Positions 32,231-44,472 of a DNA stretch of 64,000 nt are shown here, one piece after another. Within the stretch, counting starts at the first letter, position 1. Every line of letters starts with the position of its first letter. The notes below the pieces were generated by a model. It made no database searches. It was not told the DNA's origin and saw nothing but the letters and a program-made list of their open reading frames with translations. A program made the translations under genes and the position numbers. Source of the DNA: Oopsacas minuta (Eukaryota; Porifera; Hexactinellida; Lyssacinosida; Leucopsacidae); NCBI GenBank assembly GCA_024704765.1, contig JAKMXF010000296.1:133307-197306 (forward strand). Direction: 5' to 3'.

Positions 32231-33222
32231 GATAACTTTTATTGAATAATTTCCAACAAACCTAGGGTAAATTATGAAAATCAAATACCATACAAAATAT
32301 TCATTGGAAAAGTGCTATACGCATTTAGAATTAATTAGAATGCATTATCTAACTAAGTACAGTGGAATCTCGCATAACGACCAACCAGGAATAGTATCCT
32401 CTTCTATTACCCTACCACTTGTAAAAGTTCCGTTAGAATACTATAGACATTCACATTAATATATTTCTGGATTACAACATAAGTTAGGCCCGGATCCAGT
32501 AATTGTTCTAGCATTAAACTAAGATTATAGCCCCGTATTCCAAGATTCCACTGCGCTTACTAAGATAACAGTATCTAATAAGATGTACGTGCATATACTC
32601 CATAGAATCCAGATAGTTGATGATACTAAAAATATGCAGTAAGAAATGTGTGGTTGATGATTAAACATTTGAATCAATATTTGAAATCGAATAAAGGGGG
32701 CAGGCTCGGTTAGGCCAGGGTTTGGCTACGCCACCGCTTTTGAGGGAGGCGTGGGTGCGCGGCTCAACTTCTTTTCCTGAGGGCCGTTTAGACCGAGGTT
32801 TCCACAACACGACTTCGTATTTGGCATATCAGCACTGCCCTCTTGATAAACAAAAAATGTTGGTATATATTCTCATTGTGTAGTGTACTGTAAATAATAC
32901 ATTTAGCCATAGGCTACAAATCAAAAGGCCTCTCAACTAATTATAGATTTTGTAAAATGGATGCTCCTGTCGACCGAATTATATGGTAATTTACCGTGGA
33001 AGGCATAACTGGTACACAGTGTCCCAAGAGTAAAAATCATACATCCAATCTTTGAAACAATCTCAAATTTGGAATGGCATGCTTAAATGACCCCATCTAT
33101 CATTTAAACCATAAAACAAAATTTTTGAAAATAAGTTATTTAAATGATGAGTGAGCAGATAGGATAAGGGCAAATATCGATTAAAATGACATTCTCACTT
33201 CTGGGCTTTCCATGTACATATA
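32231..33222. other. No gene seen; one GC-rich patch
   Basis: Mostly AT-rich. Bases 32695-32800 are GC-rich with GAGGGAGGCGTGGGTGCGCG. No coding block or terminal repeats were recognised. Confidence 0.35.
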
Positions 33223-34558
33223 CAGGGTGTTAAGAAATTGATGCCCTAATAACTAAATCTACAATAATGCAATCATAGTTTCAATGTTCAATCTTATGAA
33301 ATACACACATATTTCATTTTGACAACCAGTTTTAGACAAGTTTAGTTTATCACTCGTAGTCAGAAAGCCAATGTCAATTTAGAATATTATCAAACCCGGT
33401 TGTACAAATTATAGCGTACACTAATAGTCAAAGAAGCAACTTCCGCCAAAAGAAGCAAGGCAGTAGGAATAGTATTGGGTGGAATGACTCAGATACGGAT
33501 TTCACAGAGCTTAGGAGTATACATTCGAACAATTCGGTGTTGTTTGAGCCGCAATAAGTCAGGTCGTTCTCTCGAAAACAAGCCTGGACGTGGACGCAAA
33601 TCCAAATCCCAAAATTGCTAAAGTCGATATTGCAAAATCGTTTACAAAAGACACCAATCAACTCGGAGATTGGCTAAGCGATTACACTCCAAGAGATACC
33701 CAGTGTCTCATGTAACAGTACAAACATTTTTAAGAAGTACACTCTCTGTCAAGTCCTTTAAACCTCAAAAACAGCCAAAAATCACCGAAAAAACAGCGGA
33801 TGGCTCGCCTTCAATTTTGTAGAGATAGGAAATCCCGGAAAACTAAGAGTGGCGCCGGGTACTGTTCTCAGAAGAGTCTCCCTTCGAAGTATATCCTCAC
33901 TTAAACCATCAGAATGATCGTGTCTGTGCTTACAAACAGCCTCAAGTTTTACCAACTGAAACCGTAAAATTCCCCTCAAAAATCCTCGTCTGGGGTATGA
34001 TGTCATATCGTGCAGTGTCAGAACTCCATATCATCCCAAAGGTCAAGCTGTTAACGCGGATTATTATGTAAGAGAGATATTGAATAAGTCATTGATGTTT
34101 ACTATGCAGTCGCAACCAGAAGAAGCGAGTATTTTACATCGCAAGATATTGCCAGACATGTCACAAGCCATCTTTCAACAGGATGGTGCTCCGGCCGACA
34201 CTGCCTAAAAAACGCAAGAATGGTGTAATAACAATTTAGTCGAATTTTGGACAAAGGAAACTTGGCCAGGTAACTCTCCGGAACTCAATCTCATTGAAAA
34301 TTTGTGGTCAATAGTCAAACATGATATTCAAATGATGCCTACTCCAACCAACATTTTGATGCTGGAAAATCATGTAAAGCTGGCTTGGTCGCGGATATTT
34401 CCAGAAATTTTGGAGAATTTAGTAACAGGGGTGTGTACTAGAGTTAAATTATGTATAAAACGCAAGGCAGTTATATTGGAAAGTGATCACCACTTTCCAT
34501 ACCGCTGATCCCAAACTGTACTCAAATATAATTAGGGCATCAAATTCTTAACACCCTG
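33223..34558 (+). mobile_element. Tc1-type transposon, complete ends
   Basis: Begins CAGGGTGTTAAGAAATTGAT, ends with the inverse (ATCAAATTCTTAACACCCTG), and TA lies outside both ends. The 1336-bp length is normal for Tc1. Confidence 0.92.
33430..34508 (+). pseudogene. Tc1 transposase relic in 33223-34558
   Basis: Frames in order give an HTH region with QIRISQSLGVYIRTIRCC, then RRLAKRLHSKRYPVSHVTVQ, then the catalytic blocks. These are RRVLFSEESPFE with the first acidic position altered (SDE to SEE), FQQDGAPADTA with the second D, and WPGNSPELNLIENLW with the terminal E. The C-terminal 68 codons (34302-34508) are open. Stops and shifts near 33610, 33820 and 34208 inactivate it. The order and motifs are diagnostic of Tc1 DD34E. 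Confidence 0.85.
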
Positions 34559-34560
34559 TA

Positions 34561-35249
34561 GATGTTTGAAATGTCAACCATTAATGTTCATAGTGAAAAT
34601 AGGAACCATTGATAAATTCATAGGAATAATAATATGGGGCAATGGATAATCAACTCACATAAATCACTAGATTCACAGAATTGAATGAAATGAATTTTTA
34701 TGTGAATCGGCGCTTCGGCTAGGAACTATTGGAAGTTCTCCAAAGTAAGGTACATCATTAGGAACAATGGAAGATATAAAGTGTATGAATTTTGATTGAA
34801 TATTTTCCGAAATAAAGTTTTTATCTTTGGCTGGGAAATTTATGTTTTTCGTGAGTTGTTTCGATATATTCAAATTTGGAGTTTACAAGAAGTTAAGTAC
34901 TTGAAGTGATCCAAATTTCAATGAATTTTCATGTAAAACTTCCAGAGTTCTAGCATTTTTAAGATATAGGCAAAAATGAAATACGTCTACGGTTAATATG
35001 GGACTATAGATTAATGGAGTGTATAATAATGTATACTAAGGGGTATATTTGTGTTTTTAGCTATTTTACGATGGAGTCGGAGTGGTTTTAACTATTTTAA
35101 AATAGAATTTGTTATCAACCCATAATTGGTATTTATTTACTTTTTGAACATTTTATTAACCAATTAATGCCAAGATATTTCCATCTAACATATTAGTTAT
35201 TTTAGTGAACATAAAATGTCAAGCCTATGTGAGCCAACTATATATCTGT
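34561..35249. other. No gene seen
   Basis: AT-rich intronic DNA; the reverse ORF 34673-34873 has no family features. Confidence 0.35.
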
Positions 35250-35540
35250 ATTTCTGCATATACAATGCTGACCAGCGCTGTTCTGGTTCCTTCTATGACA
35301 ATGCGCAACAATTTCCGGTATTTTCCCATGCCACACAAGCCAACTGAACTAAAAAACTTTTTGCTTCGGACTCTCCACTGGGAGAAGTTCCTGATCTCAA
35401 CACTATTTACCTCTGTTCCAAGCATTTCAGTGATGATAACATTGAATATTGTTATAACCTAAAATATTCAATGGAGATGGCATTTGTTGAGGAGTCCCTC
35501 GCAATTATAGAAAACTGGGTGCAACACCGTCAATTTTAAC
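35250..35540 (+). pseudogene. THAP zinc-finger fragment
   Basis: The frame near 35355-35510 contains ASDSPLGEVPDLNTIYLCSK followed by HFSDDNIEY. This looks like the second half of a THAP domain, where C-x-x-H-F follows the tryptophan region. The upstream half is in other frames and poorly preserved. THAP domains bind DNA in P-element transposases and in host regulators. This scrap may derive from a P-element relative such as the one at 52594. Confidence 0.5.
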
Positions 35541-35717
35541 TAGATACCCAGTTTACTATTCCACACACCACGAATCGGCGTGGTGCCTCTCCTCAAATGA
35601 ATAGTTCCTCCCCTAAGCTATAAAACTCATGGTATTAATTATTGAAGAGTGAAGGTTATAAGAATTTTTGTTATTACCAGATTCCAGGATTAGCACCTAA
35701 GTTAACATTTCTTTATA

Positions 35718-35965
35718 CACTGCCTGGCCAAAAGTATTGGAACACCCTGCCACAGTTAATACCTGAAACAAAGGGTATGCTACCATAGTTGTATAAGCTA
35801 AAGAAGATTTCAAAAAATGTTGAACATAAATATATCATAAACCGAATGATAACAAGCTATTGTTCTACTTTCCGCAATATCCATAAAATCTTTCAACATA
35901 TTCTCATCAAATGCCACTTGTGCACAGGTTGTAAACAGTGCTCCAATACTTTTGACCAGGCAGTG
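35718..35965. mobile_element. Short Tc1-type MITE (CACTGCCTGGCCAAAAG ends), copy 1
   Basis: The 20-base ends CACTGCCTGGCCAAAAGTAT and the inverse of CACTGCCTGGTCAAAAGTAT flank 248 bp. TA lies outside both. Confidence 0.9.
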
Positions 35966-36009
35966 TATGTATTTCTAATCATGATCAATTTGATATCTTA
36001 ATCCATATA

Positions 36010-36925
36010 CAGTCAGGGGACAAAAGTATTCGACCACACAAATATATTGTCATAAATTGTATACTCTTTCCCGCTCCTATATATTGTGTAGTCTATATTC
36101 GTAGCTGCAATCTAGTAATTTCCATAGAATAACGTATGTTTTTCAAGAATTTCAAAAAAATATTTTCGATTTACACTTTTTGAAGGTGTTAATTGTCAAT
36201 AATTATTAGATAATTATTGATAATCAAATATGTGGTAATTCAAAGCCTATTAAGAATCTATAATTTCTGACTTGATATTTGAATTCTACGTAGGCGAGTT
36301 ACCCCAGATTGAAATTTCCAATCGAATTGAACAACTTTTACTAAAGTTATAGAAGAATTTCAATTTGTCCCACTTGTGCCACTTTTTGAAAAAGTGGCAC
36401 AGGTGGCAGGAAAAAGCGCCACTACAAGGAAATCAACTAGGGTTAGGAGGAATAAGTCGAAGTAATATTTTCGAATGATATGACTATGCTAACCCTTGAA
36501 TTCCAAAATAACCTCTTGGTAGCGGCCACTTGTGCCACCTTCGGCAAAAGGTGGCACAAATGGCACAAAATTGAAATTCATCTATAACTCTGGTAAAAAT
36601 TGCTCAATCCGATTGGAAATTTCAATCTGGGGTAACTCGCCTACGTAGAATTCAAATATCAAGTCAGAAATTATAGATTCTTAATAGGTTTTGAATTACC
36701 ACATATTTTGATTATCAATAATTATCTAATAATTATTAATAATTAACACCTTCAAAAAGTGTCAATCTAAAATATTTTTTTGAAATTCTTGAAAAACATA
36801 TGTTATTCTATACAAATTACTAGATAGCAGCTACGAATATAGAGTACACAATATATAGGAGCGGGAAAGAGTATACAATTTATGACGAGATATTTGTGTG
36901 GTCGAATACTTTTGTCCCCTGACTG
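36010..36925. mobile_element. Palindromic Tc1-type MITE, copy 2
   Basis: CAGTCAGGGGACAAAAGTAT at both ends in inverted orientation, TA outside both, arms of roughly 400 bases. It matches copy 1 (30735-31639) along its length with scattered differences. It keeps the original GGGG in the left end, where copy 1 reads AATG. Confidence 0.93.
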
Positions 36926-36927
36926 TA

Positions 36928-38118
36928 CTTTGATATTTATGCGCCATATCAGAGGTTTATCCAAGAATTGTTTACCCGGCATTATTTCCCGGGACTCTGC
37001 TGGGATGGCACTTTTGGGACACTAACATAATGATCAAATATAAATTTTTGATTCTCGCATTCTGCACATTATGCCCTTTATGGCTGCTGAACTGGCACTT
37101 TTAGCTGTTCGCCAAGCACCTAGAAGACCCTTTCGCCATAGATAACAACTGTATTACAGTTGATCATGGCCTAGTAAAATACGGCTATACATGCTGTCGG
37201 TCAGCCTATGTAAATAGTTGATATTTGTAAAGGTAAATATACTGAAAAATAAGTGCTATAGGCGTTAGGAATGAATTATTAACAGAGTATACATATAGGT
37301 GGCCAAATAGGTTATTGGTTATCATATGGTTGTGGAATGTCCTATTGTGGTACAACACACACAAGTTTCTTTACTGTATCTAGACATTATTTCCAACACC
37401 CGTAATGTCTGATTGGGATATATCATAATGAATGAATGTGGTTTACTCGATTCAATAAATTTGATAACATAATCGGAATGTGATCACATTTTGTGTTGCT
37501 AAGGAAATTAGTTTTGTCATATTGAAGCCATAACTCGAAAATCTAATTTCTATAGATCTATAGTTAATACGAGTAGTTCCATAATATATTACTTGATGTT
37601 TACATTTTATAGAATTTATTGTAAAACTTTGATCGAATAGTATGATGTAGAACTTTGATCGAATGAGGAAAAATTACAATTTTGATCATAGTTCCACTAA
37701 AATGTCCTCAGTCGGAATTTGATAGAAAAAAGAGAATTTGATCGATAGTGCATGGGTTTGATCGAAAAATTGACCCTAAACGGAAATTTTTTCAATTGAT
37801 TTTGCATACTGTGAACTTTCTTGGAGATCAACCAGTTAATGAAATGCTTGCTTCATCCGATGGTATTAGCTATTTTTCATACCTGATGACTTACATTTAC
37901 TGTATATGTACCACAGCTAGTATATTAATCATTCTCTCAACAGGATTATAAATTATCTTACGTAGCCTTTTAGATTTCAAAACCGAAAAATTGGATTTTA
38001 ATCCGATATTCAACGAATTCCAACCTATTTCTTTCGAATTCAAGGATTATATAATAACTGAAGGCAAGAAGTTTGTTTCTCAGAATTTCGAATGCCAAGG
38101 TTACCTGTATATCCTATC
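36928..38118. other. No gene seen
   Basis: AT-rich intronic DNA. Bases 37600-37790 repeat the phrase TTTGATCGAA several times. The ORF 37748-37951 is unassigned. Confidence 0.35.
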
Positions 38119-38120
38119 TA

Positions 38121-38357
38121 CCCTCCCTGGCCAAAGTATTGGCACACCATTCCACAATTGACAAATGGAACAAATATGCATGCAATTTCGTCGCAAAAAC
38201 TGAAGATAAAATCTAACATCTTTGAACATGCACATATCATATCCACGTGCGATTATCCAATATTTCTGCGATATCTACAGAGGTTACAATATATTCTCGC
38301 AATGCGACACTTGTCTCACAAGTGGTATGATGTTTCTTAACTTTTGGCCAGGTAGTG
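38121..38357. mobile_element. Short Tc1-type MITE, copy 2 (degenerate)
   Basis: Same CTGGCCAAA..TATTGG end motif as 35718-35965, 237 bp, with TA outside. The ends are less well matched than in copy 1. Confidence 0.7.
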
Positions 38358-38391
38358 TAGTCAACCGAAACATCCACCTATTTGAGATGTA

Positions 38392-40434
38392 CTAGGGTGC
38401 GACCCGTAAAGCCCATGGTCCGTGGCCCGTTATAAAAGCCCGCGTCCCGCGACCCGCTTATTTATTCCACCACCCCGTGATTTAGGAAATTTGTTTATTT
38501 AATGGCACTGTTGGCTGAATTCGTGAATGTATTCTCAAAGAATTGAGAATTCATATAAATTCTGCGTTATAAGATGCGGGAAATCGTGTGCGCAAATAGT
38601 ATATATATGAAACTTTATATATATGCAACACTTTGATTGTTTCGTTAGTTATTTCCTTTTTCTTTCTATTAATGGTGGAAGATAGTAGGTTTAGTGCATC
38701 TAGACTTCTAGATTTATTTGTTATTGAAAAATTAACAAATACCGCTAAATGCTCATTATGTTCCAGTGCATTCACATACAACAGTCAAAAGACTGGTACC
38801 TCGCATATGTCACGCCACATCACTAACAAACATCCGGAGGAGTATAATAAGATGAAGAGGAGGTTAGAATGCAGAGATGGTACTCAGTCTAGTATTCTTA
38901 GATGTTTCAAGAAGACGCTTGGCGATGTTAATATCTTGCGGAGATCATGTTTTACCTTTGAGTTATTTTGAAAGCGAATTTACAAGGAGCCTGCTGCGGA
39001 TTGAAAGTTGTTCAAACCGAATGGATTTGAGAGGAGAAATAAGATTAATTGCTGATGAAGTCAGGCAGGAGATGAAAGCCGAATTTCAGGGTACATTTAT
39101 GACAATTGTCTGTGATGGGTGGAAAAACTCCCTGACAGGTATGTTTAATATGTTTACTCTAAATATATTGTATAATACGTATATGTACATTTATAAATTA
39201 TAATGTTATTGGTAGGTGACAAGTTTGTATCTTTTTTGGGATTTGCTAACTCAAGTTCAAAACCAATCTATATCACTAGCCAAATAGTGAAAGATAACTC
39301 TTCTGATGCATTTCTGGAAGCTGATCGAGTAGCAGTAAACATTGTCGAAGGGTGGAATTCCAAGGTTATTGCATTACTCGCTGACAATGCTCGGTCAATT
39401 CAACTTGGCCTGCAGAAATTGTCGAATGAATGTGGTGGTTTGTTGGTATTGCGGTGTGCAGCACATGTTATGAACCTTTGCTTACGTGATATCTTCACAG
39501 CAGTTCCAGTGTGTCAGAAAGCACTTGACATATTGAATAAACATGTAGCCAACGGTACTGTCCCTCGTTATGTTGATACTAGATGAAATTCAAGAATTGT
39601 TCGGATGGAGCAATTCATTGTGAAACTTGATGATGAGAGAGAAAAGGGAAAATTGAGTGCTTGTGTGCAGAGAACTCGACCGATTCTTGATGTTCTTAAT
39701 ATTACTCAAGAAGATACGACTACATGGCCTACAATGATGTGCAAGTTTGAGGAACTTTTGGAGACACTACAAGAGACAGGATTCGATGAAGTATGTACAG
39801 TGATTGAGAAGAGGAGGTGGATGCTTGAAAAATATTGTTATTCATCTTATAAACTGGTTAAATGGAAAGACTGGAGATATTGACTTCGAAATGACTGGAA
39901 AATGGCTTCAGTTAATGAAAGTTCGTTCAGATTTTGATATGCTATATGCTGCCAGGGAGTTTGGTGCTGGGTTGGAAGGTAATACAATCCAACATTACCC
40001 CAAACTGAAAGTGTTTGAAGAACAAATACTCAACAAAATCGCAGTTAGTGAGGCTTCGGTTGAACGACTGTTTTCTCGACACAAGCAAATTCACACTCCT
40101 CTCCGTGCATCCTTGGGAAATGATATAGTAACTGATTGCTTACTGATAAGAATCAGCAGACAATACATTGAAGCTGAGACTACAGATAACACTGACATGA
40201 TTCTACCTCTCTATGAGGATTATTAGATTAAACGATAATAACATTTATAATACTTGTGATACTTACATATACTAAAATAGTAATAATTTCATGACCTAAT
40301 TCTATAATTAAAGTATATTCATCATCTGTAAATTGTTCTTTTTGACTCTTTTTAGCCCGTTTTGTGCCCGCGGCCCGTGGTAAAAAGCCCGCAGCCCGTG
40401 GTTTACAATAAAGCCCGCATGGGTCGCACCCTAG
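38392..40434 (+). mobile_element. hAT transposon with perfect 8-bp duplication
   Basis: Ends CTAGGGTGCGACCC at 38392 and GGGTCGCACCCTAG at 40434, with GAGATGTA outside both (38384-38391 and 40435-40442). Both subterminal regions are rich in GCCCG(T/C) phrases, unlike the AT-rich surroundings, and may be transposase binding sites. Length 2043 bp. Confidence 0.95.
38672..40226 (+). pseudogene. hAT transposase with BED finger, one intron, few lesions
   Basis: Starts MVEDSRFSASRLLDLF. A BED finger follows (CSLCSSAF, then SHMSRHITNKH). The frame changes near 38930. VCDGWKNSLTG carries the first catalytic region; a 77-bp intron follows (39139-39215, GT..AG) and splices LTG to DKFVSFLGF in frame. 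Next come DNARSIQLGLQKL and LRCAAHVMNLCLRD. The hallmark TRW-N-S motif reads TR-stop-NS because of a TGA at 39584-39586. Another shift lies near 39850. The C-terminal dimerisation block is VSEASVERLFSRHKQIHT. Few lesions and a perfect target duplication suggest recent arrival. Confidence 0.88.
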
Positions 40435-40442
40435 GAGATGTA

Positions 40443-40689
40443 CACTTTGGATGTGAAGAGAAAGATTGTGTCCGGGCACAAGACAAATAGATAGTGTATT
40501 AAACCCACTAAAGATAAACGGATACAAATCAGACACACAAAAATATGATCCTATTTGGCTGCTATAAACTAAGGATAGGAACTTTTTGAATGCCCCAAGT
40601 ATATATATTCAACCAGTAAACTTAGGGCATATTAGAATAATCAAACATCTTTAAAAATAATTTGGTGGAGGAGGTGGCTATAAATATTG
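40443..40689. other. No gene seen
   Basis: Short AT-rich gap between the hAT element and a dispersed repeat. Confidence 0.3.
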
Positions 40690-42000
40690 ACTCAAATTCA
40701 AAAAGGTGCTGAAATTTCGATTTGGGTGCGAGAATTGGTCCTTTTCGTACGAACATAACACCCCGGCATTAATCGGTTAGAGTAGAGTGATTTTGAATGT
40801 TCCCGCGTAATGAAGCAGTCATTTGGGGTTTTTGGCCGAATTCTGCGACGCTGCGATAGCAAACAGAGGCTGTCCACTTTTTCAATATGAGAGGCTCTCG
40901 CTCAGATTGCTTCAACCGAATTAAAAAAACTAGCCCCAATCAGCCCGTATATAAGGAAAAATCGGTCTTTGCCGATTTCATTTGAAATTTCCTGGGAAAA
41001 ACATAGCAGAGGTATTGTCTCTGATTTATCTAGTAACGGAATAATGCCTGCAAAATGTACAATTTTATGACGTCAAAAGAAGGTGCTGAAATCTCGATTT
41101 GGGTGTGGCAATTGGTTAAAATGAAGTGACTTGTTGCATTTGGAAAATACCGGCAATTGTTGATCATTTTGATAGGCCGGGGAGGGGGGGCGCGCAGAAC
41201 AGCGATTGGCCATTGTATGTGCAGAAAAATTTATATAGGTGGGAACAAAGGCTAAATATTTTAAGTTGAAAAAAATTTCATAACCAAGATCAGGAGCGGC
41301 GCCAGGATTTGGCAAACGGAGGGACTGGGACTGGCGACAAGTTTAATCGCGGGGGCCAAGCTCGCTCGACTTATCCATTAAAATATTCAACATATTCGCC
41401 TTTAATTGCCAGAAAATTCTATGACCTGGTGGTTTTGATGAAAATACAGGTAAATCAGAAATGAAGACATAGATTATTAATGCAATATGGTACTAACAAT
41501 CAAACACAAAGTTTTATGCTAACATGACCTATGTAGCTAATCTGTAAGGCGGAATATTAGCTAAATTAGGCATCTATAAAACAAACTTGAAAAAACCAGT
41601 ACTTTTAAAACAAACAAATATCGGAAAAACAAAACGAAGACGAAGCAAGTTCGTTCAAAAATTATTAAATTTTTATCTCCTGAATATTATGGAGGGCTTG
41701 AGCCCTCCCAAATTTGTCCTGGCGCGCCCCTGACCAAGATATAATGTACGGAAATATTTATCACTAATGGGCTAATATAAGTGAAAAATGTAAATTATTT
41801 GCATTTAAGGCTATTAACAACGTAAATTTAAAAGCTAAAACAAGCGATACGTAAGTAAAATCGCGAAAAAAGATGCAATAACGTATTTTAAGGTAAGACA
41901 AAACAGGGATAATATATATAGGACTCTATGTCCTATATATACGCCTAATTAGAAGAATAATGTAATGGGTACGTGACAATCATAAAAGTCAATTGAATTG
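40690..42000. repeat. Dispersed repeat, copy 1 (related to 57400-58090)
   Basis: Phrases GGTGCTGAAATTTCGATTTG, GGAAAAATCGGTCTTTGCCG and, at 41940-41990, CGCCTAATTAGAAGAATAAT recur in the same order at 57400-58090. A hAT MITE (41291-41732) has inserted into this copy. No coding function was recognised. Confidence 0.6.
41291..41732. mobile_element. hAT-type MITE with perfect 8-bp duplication
   Basis: CAGGAGCGGCGCCAGGA and TCCTGGCGCGCCCCTG ends, with ACCAAGAT outside both (41283-41290 and 41733-41740). 442 bp, noncoding. It is nested in the dispersed repeat 40690-42000. Confidence 0.93.
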
Positions 42001-44168
42001 TATTATAGTTTATAACAAAATTTCAGTTGAATTCATTAACATTGTAAAATAATTCAAAAGGTAAACTGTATTTAATTAAGGGAGGAAACTTAATAAATGA
42101 TCTGTAGGTCGAGTCCTAATAGGAGAAACTTTAATTTTGCTAAGAGAGCCAATGAATATAGATAAATATACAATGTTAGGTCGACAGTTAATTATTAATG
42201 CACAATAAACGTATTTATATAGGGAAATATTCTAGATGACACCCTTGGAATATAGTATTAGCCATATTATATATAATGGTTGTATGGTTTGCTTAAAATT
42301 AAAAGTTCGATGTTTCGAAAATTTAAATAGTCTAGGCGGATAAGTGAAATGGAGAACTCATTTAGGCGCGCTACATATAAAAGCTGGAAGAAACCCTGGA
42401 TGTAAGTACATATGATATCAATCAGCATCGTCTTTTTCTTTTACAATCTTTGTTTGTGAATATGAGAAATTGATGTGACTACGATGAGAGTATTGAATAA
42501 GTGTTTGGAATAAATATGACATTATTATATACGGATAAATATTGCTGAATAACAATGGACTGAGAAAAGATTGTACATACAATTATGTCTTGTTCATAGA
42601 AGCAAGAAAACAATTCGTAAATTGGTAAAAAGAGTTAAAAATATAATATTTCATAAAGGAATAAATATGTTTTTAAGAACGTTTAAACACATAATCCATA
42701 ACCCCTCAATTGTATCCAGAAGAAAAATGATATCAATATAATAATGGAAATCCGGTCAAATAACACATTATAGTTGTCACGTTTGGAAATTCCAAAACTC
42801 GATGCAAAGCCATCACACATATTTTACAATTCTGATGACATCTTCGTAATGCAAGAACGCTATACCTTCAAATAATTACAAGTTTTCTCTAGCTATACGG
42901 AAAGTCGGTAAAGGAGTCAAGTGAACACGTTATTTTAGTTCGAATTGGTCGCTAACTTCTTCTCCGTCTGGCTTCGCCACTTTGAGAAAGATGTGCAACC
43001 CTTAGTGTATGCCAATTTACTAGGGCGCATCGCTTACCAGACGGACGTATACTAGGCACTTATGTGCCTCGGATAGAACGATATTGGGAAACATCCAAAT
43101 TTCTGATACAATCGAAATCGGATTTTGCAGCAGGTTTTTACTTCGTGGACTTATATTATCCCCTTGCATGTACTTGTTTCTCCATAATACAACTTACAAA
43201 CAAAACTTATTGAGGCTTTGCAAACGGGGTATATTTTTAGAATCGGATTCTTTTCCACCATGATAATTTTAAAACGTGCAATTATAGAGAATTTGTATAT
43301 CGAGCTTTATTCTAAGACTTGATACTATTCAACTAAGGCCCAAAATTATTCTTAAGTGCAAATCAGCCTAGTGGGCTATTTGATTTTTTTCAATCATTTC
43401 TGGACATACAAACATACATATATTATAGATAGAACAGGATTGTAAATTGCAAATAACTATGAATATATACAGTATTGTTAGAACCTCATCAGTACGAACC
43501 GGTTAATACGAAGGAATATTTACAGAAAATCGGGGGCCCTACAATGGCTTATAAGTTGATATTGCTCTTGTAAATATGTGCTCCGGATAAGATGGATAGA
43601 TTTTGAAGTTCCGGTTTATGAACGTAATAACGATATTACACTGTATATCAACGAAAATGACAAAGAACAAGTAGTAGTACTTATTGTGAACCCCTACTGG
43701 ACAAAGATATTGTGTATACCAAGGAAACCGAATGAAACAATAATCTGGATGGTAAAATTAGGCCCCTGGCTTGGTACGTAATAAAAATAGAATGTTCACA
43801 ATAAGCTGATGCAAAATACGCTAACCTGACTTATAACGAATATCAGAAATTTTCAAGCGAATACACATTCTCAACATCCACATCTATGTTACACACTAAT
43901 CTTTAAAAGCTACTAACACATATTGCATATATACAGTGGGTTTCGCTAATAAGTAACCAGTTCATAAGAACATATCGGATATAAAAACATCCGCTGGAAA
44001 ACGGTTCTCATATAATCTTGCATAAGATTTTCAGGTCATAAGAATATATCAATTATACGAACAAATTTTGCTATTCCAAGCGTGTTACTACAAGCAATGA
44101 TCACTGTATACAATATTTGAGCCAATGCTATTGGACGAAATAGTAAATGAGTTAGTATAATATAGTAC
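42001..44168. other. Intronic DNA, no gene seen
   Basis: AT-rich. The ORF 43578-43781 is unassigned. CAGTGGGTTTCGCTAATAAG near 43935 resembles a Tigger-type end. CGTCTGGCTTCGCCAC near 42968 belongs to a short GC-rich patch. No complete element could be delimited. Confidence 0.35.
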
Positions 44169-44470
44169 CTCGATCAGAGTTTCATAAGCAGCGCTCTTTA
44201 AATTTGAAAGAGTAGATTCATTTCTCTCAGTGCAGTTAAGTAGCTTGGTAACAAGTTCTTCGTAAACCTGAGATAGTGCATAACTCTCTGGATCATCCTC
44301 ATCTCCAAGAAGGACAATGTTATAAGCTGCTTCAGCTAAAGAGATAAACGCCCAACAAGTATTTGTGGCAACCCGAGGTACACTAGCCAAACCATCGAGA
44401 AGGGCTTGTAGGAGACTCTGAAGAGTTGAGTGTTGAATCACAACCTCAGGAAGTTCTTCACACATGCGTC
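44169..44470 (-). CDS. KPNB1: Importin subunit beta-1, internal exon
   Basis: Encodes about 100 residues of importin-beta HEAT repeats: RMCEELPEVVIQH, then LLDGLASVPRVATNTCWAFI, then LSNLKSAAYETLIE. The acceptor AG is at 44472-44471 and the donor GT at 44168-44167. The 302-bp length fits phase 1 in and phase 0 out. It joins upstream to AAWTIG in the exon ending at 59669 and downstream to VIRYCAKDC at 26339. Residues align colinearly with animal importin-beta without a gap. Confidence 0.96.
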
Positions 44471-44472
44471 CT

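Larger units (their letters stand above)
26340..44168 (-). other. KPNB1: 17.8-kb importin-beta intron filled with transposons
   Basis: Donor GT at 44168-44167 and acceptor AG at 26341-26340, both phase 0. Contents are listed separately. No additional importin coding block was found inside, and the protein alignment shows none missing. Confidence 0.9.

Noticed and set aside
43578-43781. 67-aa ORF as a small gene
   Set aside because: No family features, no splice or neighbour support; length is within chance for AT-rich DNA.
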